NCBI GenBank assembly: GCA_022511515.1
Contig: JAFLRP010000158.1
Location: 1 to 36,033, forward strand
Source: Acutalibacter sp.
GTDB lineage: Bacteria; Bacillota; Clostridia; Oscillospirales; Acutalibacteraceae
Reading direction: 5' to 3'
DNA: 36,033 nt
How positions within the stretch are numbered: position 1 is the stretch's first letter; the number at the start of each line of letters is the position of its first letter. This document shows, piece after piece, positions 30,451-36,033 of the stretch. The position numbers were made by a program, and so were the translations under genes. Below the pieces are notes generated by a model. That model was not told the origin of the DNA and searched no databases. It was given only the letters and a program-made list of their open reading frames with translations.

Positions 30451-31095
30451 TTACGCCTGATAAGTCCCCATGGCCAGCTCCAATAAATGGACGGCCTTTC
30501 CGCCGCCTAAAAGAATCCCGGCCTTACAGCGGTTGCAATAGGTGACGGCCAGCTCGTAGGGCAACTTTTCTACCTGCTCCCGCATCAAAAGCCGCTGGAT
30601 TTCTTCCGGCAACTGATAGAGAGGCTTTTCTCCGTAGGTTCGGAGCTGCTCCAAGTTCTCCGGATCACGGGGCTCAAAATGCAGATTGCCGCAAAATGGG
30701 GAATGCTCCCGGTTTTCCTCCATCTCCACTACGGTGATGTTCATCTTTTGCAACAGACTTCGCACGGCGGCGAAGATTTCCGGGTGTTCCCGGTCCCGCC
30801 AGCAGTCCTGCACAGTCACGGTGAGCCCGGCGTAATCCGGCAGAGGGAAATCCGTATCCTTGTCCAGATATTGAAAGAGATTCACAAGGGCAAATTTCCC
30901 CTCGGCACGGGCTTCTAAGGTTTCCCGGCAGGCCTGACAAAAGTAGATGGCCGTGCTGCCCTCGGGATAGTCCAGCGTGTCCACCCGGCAGCACCCGGCA
31001 ACCGGCATTTTTTGTTTCAGATACTCCCGAATCCGCTCTGCCGCCAGAGGACTGGCGGCGGTAAAATTACAGCTTGGGAAATAAATATTGCTCAT
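30451..31095 (-). CDS. CCG-domain (HdrB/LutA-like) Cys-rich protein
   Basis: A 214-aa protein with two cysteine-rich domains. The first is complete: C9 (YFPSCNF), C35-C36 (GCCR), C53 and C56 (CQAC), close to the CCG pattern of heterodisulfide reductase subunit B and lactate-oxidation LutA proteins that bind an unusual iron-sulfur cluster or act in thiol redox. The second is degraded: C98 (QDC), a single C135 (SPFCG) instead of CCG, and C187/C190 (YCNRC). Residue after CC is Arg, not Gly. So it may bind one cluster or zinc. AAAGGTG precedes ATG 31095. The esterase gene ends 11 bp upstream, so both are co-transcribed. Function unknown. Confidence 0.75.
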   Translation of the reverse strand: MSNIYFPSCNFTAASPLAAERIREYLKQKMPVAGCCRVDTLDYPEGSTAIYFCQACRETLEARAEGKFALVNLFQYLDKDTDFPLPDYAGLTVTVQDCWRDREHPEIFAAVRSLLQKMNITVVEMEENREHSPFCGNLHFEPRDPENLEQLRTYGEKPLYQLPEEIQRLLMREQVEKLPYELAVTYCNRCKAGILLGGGKAVHLLELAMGTYQA

Positions 31096-31106
31096 AAAGA
31101 CACCTT

Positions 31107-32402
31107 TCAGACGTCAAATTCCATGACGAACGAATCTTCCTTGGAGCAGGGCTGCCAGCCGCCGCCGGGCTCGCCGGTCTTCATGAAATTGGCCCAGTAG
31201 TCCAGCATCTTCTCGGATAGGTCGTAATCGCCCTGCTCAAAGGGCCGCCAGCAGCGCTTCATGGTGCCCATCATGTACCAGAGCTCCGCCGAATGCCACG
31301 CGCCGAAGTCGTTGCCGGGCAGGTCCCGGGTGAAATAGTACACATAGGCGGGCTTTCTGCCCAGTTCCTCTAACTTGTGGCTGAAGGCCTTGCTGCCGCT
31401 GTAGAGGGGAGAATCCTCGGGCTCCTTCATTTCGGGGGTGACAAGAATATCGTCCTTGGTGCTGCCCACCATGTAGGGAATGTCCTTGATCTCGCCCTTG
31501 TCCATCAGCTCGTAGTAGCCGCCGGTGAGCACCTTGCCGTCGATGACAGGCACCAAAAACAGCCCCTTCGCCATGGGGAATACCTTGCCCATGAAAGGAC
31601 CCACCGCGTCCATGATCTCTTCGCTGGATTTGGCCCGCATTTCCTCTAAGCTGTTGACGCCTAAAACTTCCGCGAAAATCTCTCCGTAGCTCTCCTGCTC
31701 GGCAAGAGGAGTGTCCCGATGCAGTCCCGCGCCGTAAGAACCGCCGCTCTGCAAAATCGCCCGCTTGATTTTGTTCCCGGTGAGGGGAGAAGAAATCAGG
31801 GTCTGCACGCTCATGGCCCCGGCGCTTTGTCCGAAGATGGTAATGTTTTCCGAATCGCCGCCGAAAGCGGAAATATTTTCAGTGATCCAGTTCAGGGCGG
31901 CGATCTGGTCCAAAATGCCGTAGTTGCCGGAAGTACCGGCTTCGGCGGTGAGCCACGGGTGAGCCAAAAAGCCCAGTACGCCCAGGCGGTACTGGACGCT
32001 GACGAAGATCACGCCCCGTTTGCAGTAGGCCGCGCCGTCAAACTCTTTCTCACTGGCGCCGCCGCCCATGAACGCCCCGCCGTGGATCCACATGGCCACC
32101 GGGCAATTACTTGCGTTCTTGGGAACCCAGATATTCAGATACAGGCAGTCTTCACTGACGGGCCGCTCATAGGCGGGATCGTCGTAAAAATCCTTGTCGT
32201 AGGGCGGGCCGTTGTGGCCGATCTCCTGCATGGATTTTGCCGGAAATTCTACGGCTTGGTACACGCCGTCAAAGGGCTCCGGGGGCTGAGGGGCTTTCCA
32301 TCTCAACTCTCCCACCGGCGGCTTGGCAAAAGGCACGCCCCGGTATTCTATGTATTCGCCCCGGTCGAGGCCTTCTATTTTGCCGTATTTCGTCTCAATC
32401 AT
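31107..32402 (-). CDS. Type-B carboxylesterase family protein
   Basis: A 431-aa alpha/beta hydrolase of the carboxylesterase/para-nitrobenzyl esterase family. The N-terminal GKIEGLDRGEYIEYRGVPFA and EDCLYLNIWVP blocks are typical; the oxyanion hole is WIHGGAFMGG; nucleophile S193 in FGQSAGAMSV; the likely catalytic His lies in GAWHSAELWYM. It is shorter than the usual 480-550 residues. No signal peptide, so cytosolic. It could remove acetyl, feruloyl or similar esters from imported plant glycans (inference from nearby glycosidases). GGAGG precedes ATG 32402. It lies downstream of a Gfo/Idh/MocA gene on the same strand, with a hairpin between them, and 11 bp upstream of the CCG gene. Confidence 0.9.
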   Translation of the reverse strand: MIETKYGKIEGLDRGEYIEYRGVPFAKPPVGELRWKAPQPPEPFDGVYQAVEFPAKSMQEIGHNGPPYDKDFYDDPAYERPVSEDCLYLNIWVPKNASNCPVAMWIHGGAFMGGGASEKEFDGAAYCKRGVIFVSVQYRLGVLGFLAHPWLTAEAGTSGNYGILDQIAALNWITENISAFGGDSENITIFGQSAGAMSVQTLISSPLTGNKIKRAILQSGGSYGAGLHRDTPLAEQESYGEIFAEVLGVNSLEEMRAKSSEEIMDAVGPFMGKVFPMAKGLFLVPVIDGKVLTGGYYELMDKGEIKDIPYMVGSTKDDILVTPEMKEPEDSPLYSGSKAFSHKLEELGRKPAYVYYFTRDLPGNDFGAWHSAELWYMMGTMKRCWRPFEQGDYDLSEKMLDYWANFMKTGEPGGGWQPCSKEDSFVMEFDV

Positions 32403-32443
32403 AGTTTTTCCTCCCTGTGTTGCGTTGTTCTACAGAAAAGTAT

Positions 32444-32476
32444 AGATTCCCCCGGAGCAAATGTCCAGAGGAATCT
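32444..32476 (-). terminator. Hairpin between Gfo/Idh and esterase genes
   Basis: On the minus strand AGATTCCTC pairs with GGGGAATCT (one wobble) across a 15-base loop, then ATACTTTTCT. The tail is weak, so it may be a partial terminator or a processing site, letting some readthrough into the esterase gene. Confidence 0.5.
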
Positions 32477-32496
32477 TACTTTAGAAAAATTCAGAA

Positions 32497-33606
32497 TTAC
32501 AGAAGGATTTCCTTGCCGGTCTCGGAGGACTTGTAGATGGCTTCCAGAATCTGAGTGACCACAAAGGCCTGCTCGGGTCTGACCACCGGCTCGGTGTTGT
32601 TGATGATGGCTTCCAGCCACTGGCGGTTGTCGATGACGCCGGGCTGAGAATCGCCGCCCTCAAAGTAGGCGATGGCGCCGCCGCCGGCCAGTTCCTCGTT
32701 CATCAGCTGACCGTGACGGCCCCGGTTGTAGACCAGCTTATCCTGCTGATAGCTCATGCCGGAGAAGATTTCCGCGCCGGCCTTGGTGCCGCACAGGGTG
32801 GTGGAAGCTTCTCTGGATTCGCTCATGTTGATGGCCCAAGCGGCTTCCAGGCTGATGGCAGTGCCGTCCTTCATCTTGATGAAGCCCATGGCGCTGTCCT
32901 CTACCTCGTAGGTCTCCGGGTCCCAGGGCCCAAACAGGTTGCCCTCGGTGGCCTGCTGCAGGCCGCCCAGCTTATAGAACACGCTGCCGGTGACGCTGAC
33001 AGGCTCGTAATTGTCCATCATCCACAGGGTCAAATCCAGAGCATGGGTGCCGATGTCGATCAGCGGGCCGCCGCCCTGCTTGGACTTATCCGGGAACACG
33101 CCCCAGGTGGGAACGGCTCTGCGGCGAATGGCGTGAGCCTTGCCGTAGTAGATGTCGCCCAGCTCCCCGGCTTCGCAGGCCTTTTTCAGGTTCTGCACTT
33201 CGGGACGGAAGCGATTCTGATAACCGATGGTGAATTTCTTGCCGCTCTTTTTCCAAGCGTCCAGCATCTGCTGAGCGTCTGCGCTGGTGTGAGCCATGGG
33301 CTTTTCGCAGTAGACATGCTTGCCCGCCTCAAAGGCCGCCACGGTGATGGGGCAGTGAGCCACATTGGGGGTCAGAACGTGAACGACTTCCACCTCGGGG
33401 TCCTTCAGCAGGTCGTGATAATCCTCGTAAACTCTTGCACCGGGTACGCCGTACTCGGCAGCGCCCTGCTCGGCGCGCTCCTTGATAATATCGCAGAACG
33501 CCACGATCTCGCACAGGTCGCTGTTGGCCTTCATGGCCGGGAAGTGCTTCTGGTTGGCAATGCCGCCGCAGCCGACGATGCCGATTTTCAATTTTCCGTT
33601 TTTCAT
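32497..33606 (-). CDS. Gfo/Idh/MocA-family NAD(P)-dependent oxidoreductase
   Basis: A 369-aa dehydrogenase. The N-terminal Rossmann motif is IGIVGCGGIANQKHFPAM; EAGKHVYCEKPMAHT carries the EKP motif with the catalytic Lys; the catalytic-domain signature GGGPLIDIGTHALDLTLWMM gives the Asp/His pair. Family members oxidise or reduce sugars, inositols and sugar acids, usually in catabolic operons. The exact substrate is not shown. GGAGGAATG precedes ATG 33606. It has its own promoter at 33642-33670, divergent from the GH3 glucosidase, and is followed by esterase and CCG genes on the same strand, so it may process a sugar released by the GH3 enzyme (inference). Confidence 0.92.
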   Translation of the reverse strand: MKNGKLKIGIVGCGGIANQKHFPAMKANSDLCEIVAFCDIIKERAEQGAAEYGVPGARVYEDYHDLLKDPEVEVVHVLTPNVAHCPITVAAFEAGKHVYCEKPMAHTSADAQQMLDAWKKSGKKFTIGYQNRFRPEVQNLKKACEAGELGDIYYGKAHAIRRRAVPTWGVFPDKSKQGGGPLIDIGTHALDLTLWMMDNYEPVSVTGSVFYKLGGLQQATEGNLFGPWDPETYEVEDSAMGFIKMKDGTAISLEAAWAINMSESREASTTLCGTKAGAEIFSGMSYQQDKLVYNRGRHGQLMNEELAGGGAIAYFEGGDSQPGVIDNRQWLEAIINNTEPVVRPEQAFVVTQILEAIYKSSETGKEILL

Positions 33607-33641
33607 GTTGCATTCCTCCAGTTGGTCTATTTGTTAACAAG

Positions 33642-33670
33642 ATTTTAGCAATTTCTGGAAAGGAAGTCAA
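33642..33670 (-). promoter_or_regulatory. Promoter for the Gfo/Idh gene
   Basis: On the minus strand: TTGACT (33670-33665), a 17-bp spacer and TAAAAT (33647-33642), 35 bp before the start codon. Confidence 0.75.
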
Positions 33671-33710
33671 CAAGTTAGATAGCTTTTTTAGGAAATATCA
33701 CATAAAAAAC

Positions 33711-33739
33711 TTGCCTTATCTGGAAAAATCTGTTACAAT
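33711..33739 (+). promoter_or_regulatory. Promoter for the GH3 gene
   Basis: TTGCCT (33711-33716), a 17-bp spacer and TACAAT (33734-33739). It is divergent from the Gfo/Idh promoter, 40 bp away, which makes a shared operator possible; no clear palindrome was found there. Confidence 0.72.
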
Positions 33740-33761
33740 AACATCAAAATATTATGGGGCT

Positions 33762-33803
33762 GATTGCGCCGCAATCACCTCCAGCGGTGGGCGCATTTGC
33801 GCC
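33762..33803 (+). promoter_or_regulatory. Two hairpins in the GH3 leader
   Basis: GATTGC-GCC-GCAATC (33762-33776) and GGCGC-ATTT-GCGCC (33790-33803) lie in the 100-base leader before ATG 33841. No known riboswitch was recognised. Confidence 0.4.
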
Positions 33804-33840
33804 TATTCGCTATTAGAATTAAAGGAAAGAAGGAAAGTAC

Positions 33841-36033
33841 ATGGCAAAAATTTTTGCAGGCACAAACCCCAATGTCACTGAGCGGGAAGCCCGGAACATG
33901 GAGCGCTCCCGTAAAATCGCCTCTCAGGGCATGGTGCTCTTGGAGAACTGCGGCATTCTGCCCTTGAAGGGCGTGAAGACCATTGCGGCCTTCGGCGCAG
34001 GCGTTCGGCATACCATTAAGGGCGGCACCGGCAGTGGCGACGTGAACAGCCGTACCGTGATCAATGTGGAGCAGGGCCTTCTTGATGCCGGATTCGAGCT
34101 CACCACCGGCGCTTGGCTGGACAGATACGACCAGCACTGTGTGGACGCTAAGAAGGCCTATCAGGAGTGGGTACAGAAGATGTTCGCCGAAAAGGGCCCC
34201 GCCGCTTTTGCGGAGGTGTTCGGCAAGTCCTATAAGGATCCCGCCCCCCTGCCCATCACCGAGGAAGACCTGAGCGTGAAGGCCGACGCGGCGCTGTATG
34301 TCATCTCCCGCGATTCCGGCGAGGGCGGAGACCGCCATCCCGTAGCGGGCGACTACGAGCTGTTCGAGGAGGAAAAGGAAAACATCGAGGCTCTGGGCAA
34401 GGTCTACGACCACATCGTGGTGGCCCTGAACGTGGGCGGCGTTATCGACACCAAGTTCCTGCGCGCCTGCCCGAAAATCGGCGCCATTCTGCACATGAGC
34501 CAGGCGGGCAACATCACCGGCTATGCGCTGGCGGACGTGCTCACCGGAAAGGTTACCCCCTCCGGCCATCTGGCCATGACCTGGGCGGAGAACTATTCCG
34601 ACTATGCCTGTTCCGACACCTTCTCCCACATGAACGGCGACGTGGATGACGAGTATTATCCCGACGGCATTTACGTGGGCTATCGCTATTTTGATTCTTT
34701 CAACGTGACCCCCGCCTATCCCTTCGGCTACGGCAAGAGCTACACCGAGTTTGACGTAAAGGCCGACAGCGTGGCCGTGGAGGGCACCAATGTGGTGGTC
34801 AAGGCCACCGTAAAGAACACCGGCAGCACCTATTCCGGCAAGGAAGTGGTGCAGGTCTATGTTTCCGCTCCCGCCGGCAATATCGAAAAGCCCTATCAAG
34901 AGCTGAAAGGCTTTGCCAAGACTTCTGAGCTGGCCCCCGGCGCGTCCGAGACTTTGACCATCTGCTTCCCCGTAGGCACCATGGCTTCTTACTGCGAGAA
35001 GTGCGCTTCCTACGTGCTGGAGCCCGGCAAGTATTATGTGCGGGTGGGCACCCATTCCCGCAATACCCATGTGGCCGCCGCTTTGGAGCTCTCTGAGCGC
35101 ACGGTGGTCGCCAAATATGAGAACAAGGTGACCTGCGACGCGGAGATGGAAATGCTCCATCCTACAGGCGCACCCTACGGCTATGAGGGGGAGGCCGCTG
35201 AAAAGGACGCCGCCCCTGTGGCCGCCATCGACCCCAAGAGCATCGTCACCGAGACCGTGACCTATTCCGGCGAGCCCAAGACCATGACCACCGACAAGAC
35301 GGAAACCATCACCATGGAAGACGTGCTCAGCGGCAAGGCTGACCTGTCCGAGCTGGTGGCCCAGCTCACTGTGGAGCAGATGGCCGACCTGTGCATCGGC
35401 ACGGCCAGAGAAGGCTTTGGCGCCGACATCACCGTGGGCATGGCCTCTACCGCCGTTCCCGGCGCCGCCGGCGACACCACCTCTCAGCTCATCGAGAGCA
35501 GAGGGATCCCGAATATCGCCTTGGCGGACGGTCCTGCCGGTCTGCGTCTCGCGAAGCACTTTGTGGCCGACAAGGACGACAATGTTATCCCCGGTCTGAG
35601 CGAGACCGGCATGGAGGGCCTGTCGTTGTTTGGCCCTGCTCAGAAGCCCGAGCGTCCCGCCGATGCTGTGGACTACTATCAGTACTGCACCGCCATCCCG
35701 ATTGCCACCCTGCTGTCTCAGTCCTGGGATATGGACCTGATCACGGAGGCCGGCGACATCGTAGGCGGCGAAATGGAAGAGCTGGGCGTCACCCTGTGGC
35801 TTGCCCCCGGCATGAACATTCAGCGCAACCCCCTGTGCGGCCGGAACTTCGAGTACTATTCCGAAGACCCGCTGGTGGCCGGTCTGTGCGCTGCCGCCGA
35901 CACCAAGGGCGTGCAGAAGCACCCCGGCTGCGGCACCTGTATCAAGCACTTTGCCCTGAACTCTCAGGAGGATAACCGCTACGCGGTGAACGCCCATGTC
36001 ACCGAGCGGGCCGTCCGTGAGATCTACGAGATC
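33841..36033 (+). CDS. GH3 beta-glucosidase-type enzyme with reversed domain order (partial)
   Basis: 731 codons are present and the frame is open to the window edge. The order of GH3 domains is reversed: residues 1-300 are the alpha/beta sandwich domain (ASQGMVLLENCGILPLKG, VVALNVGGVIDTKFL, GYALADVLTGKVTPSGHLAM), then a fibronectin-III-like domain (about 310-430; YPFGYGKSYTEFDV, GKEVVQVYVSAP), and only from about 500 the TIM-barrel domain (LVAQLTVEQMADLCIG, NIALADGPAGLRL, NIQRNPLCGRNFEYYSEDP, CIKHFALNSQEDNRYAVN). The nucleophile Asp (SDW-type motif) should lie beyond the window. Reversed GH3 enzymes are known from Ruminococcus albus and Butyrivibrio. No signal peptide, so intracellular. GAAGGAAAG precedes ATG 33841. 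Confidence 0.93.
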   Translation, partial: MAKIFAGTNPNVTEREARNMERSRKIASQGMVLLENCGILPLKGVKTIAAFGAGVRHTIKGGTGSGDVNSRTVINVEQGLLDAGFELTTGAWLDRYDQHCVDAKKAYQEWVQKMFAEKGPAAFAEVFGKSYKDPAPLPITEEDLSVKADAALYVISRDSGEGGDRHPVAGDYELFEEEKENIEALGKVYDHIVVALNVGGVIDTKFLRACPKIGAILHMSQAGNITGYALADVLTGKVTPSGHLAMTWAENYSDYACSDTFSHMNGDVDDEYYPDGIYVGYRYFDSFNVTPAYPFGYGKSYTEFDVKADSVAVEGTNVVVKATVKNTGSTYSGKEVVQVYVSAPAGNIEKPYQELKGFAKTSELAPGASETLTICFPVGTMASYCEKCASYVLEPGKYYVRVGTHSRNTHVAAALELSERTVVAKYENKVTCDAEMEMLHPTGAPYGYEGEAAEKDAAPVAAIDPKSIVTETVTYSGEPKTMTTDKTETITMEDVLSGKADLSELVAQLTVEQMADLCIGTAREGFGADITVGMASTAVPGAAGDTTSQLIESRGIPNIALADGPAGLRLAKHFVADKDDNVIPGLSETGMEGLSLFGPAQKPERPADAVDYYQYCTAIPIATLLSQSWDMDLITEAGDIVGGEMEELGVTLWLAPGMNIQRNPLCGRNFEYYSEDPLVAGLCAAADTKGVQKHPGCGTCIKHFALNSQEDNRYAVNAHVTERAVREIYEI

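Noticed and set aside
30222-30545. 107-aa plus-strand open frame after the orphan promoter
   Set aside because: It crosses the RNA hairpins and the 30407-30442 terminator, overlaps the CCG gene in antisense and has no good ribosome-binding site.
33740-33840. Riboswitch in the GH3 leader
   Set aside because: Two simple hairpins but no recognised aptamer consensus.
33775-35997. 740-aa open frame on the minus strand
   Set aside because: It is antisense to the GH3 gene, which has clear family motifs; the frame stays open because of the GC-rich third positions, and its His/Gly-rich translation resembles no family.

Overview
The window looks like chromosomal DNA of a gut-type anaerobic Clostridia, most likely from the Oscillospiraceae/Ruminococcaceae. 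This is inferred from gene content; no rRNA or marker search was possible. Supporting signs are an IspH fused to ribosomal protein S1, SecD fused to SecF, a DUF5685/J-domain gene pair, a GH3 enzyme with reversed domain order, purine-rich Shine-Dalgarno sites and many glycoside hydrolases. No rRNA, tRNA, CRISPR array, complete insertion sequence or prophage was seen.

Region 1 (1-3.6 kb): the end of uvrA, an inverted-repeat element, a small HTH/zinc-ribbon regulator, then DUF5685, a J-domain protein and a membrane protein. Region 2 (3.6-12.1 kb) is a housekeeping block: an RpiR-type regulator overlapping a HI0933-type flavoprotein, two tiny ORFs that copy the start of cmk, then cmk, plsC, ispH-rpsA and, after a terminator, secDF. 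It covers nucleotide, phospholipid, isoprenoid, translation and protein-export functions.

Region 3 (12.1-19.2 kb): a Cu/Zn superoxide dismutase on the minus strand, a small acidic protein followed by 58-bp tandem repeats, a serine hydrolase with a GH127 arabinofuranosidase, a second inverted-repeat element, a polyol dehydrogenase, and a zinc-ribbon protein with a small lipoprotein. Region 4 (19.2-25.1 kb): an AT-rich divergent SLOG/HTH pair sharing a palindromic control region, a Cys/Met-metabolism PLP enzyme, a nitroreductase with a TIM-barrel-like partner, and an acetyltransferase with a GH30 enzyme.

Region 5 (25.2-36.0 kb): a cytosolic fusion of a ParB-like and a BMP/PnrA-like domain next to a metallophosphoesterase, a secreted SLH protein with GLUG repeats and a cysteine-rich linker, a candidate small RNA behind a strong promoter, a CCG-domain protein with a carboxylesterase, a Gfo/Idh/MocA oxidoreductase and, divergent from it, a GH3 glucosidase that runs off the window. 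GH127, GH30, GH3, the esterase, the polyol dehydrogenase and the Gfo/Idh enzyme together suggest use of plant-derived glycans.

The strongest leads are the repeated cmk-start peptides at 5845-5998, whose DNA has diverged mostly at synonymous sites; the internal ribosome-binding site inside ispH-rpsA; the orphan promoter with a three-hairpin RNA at 30158-30285; the SLOG/HTH divergent operator; the prenyl-synthase-like motifs in DUF5685; and the ParB-BMP fusion.
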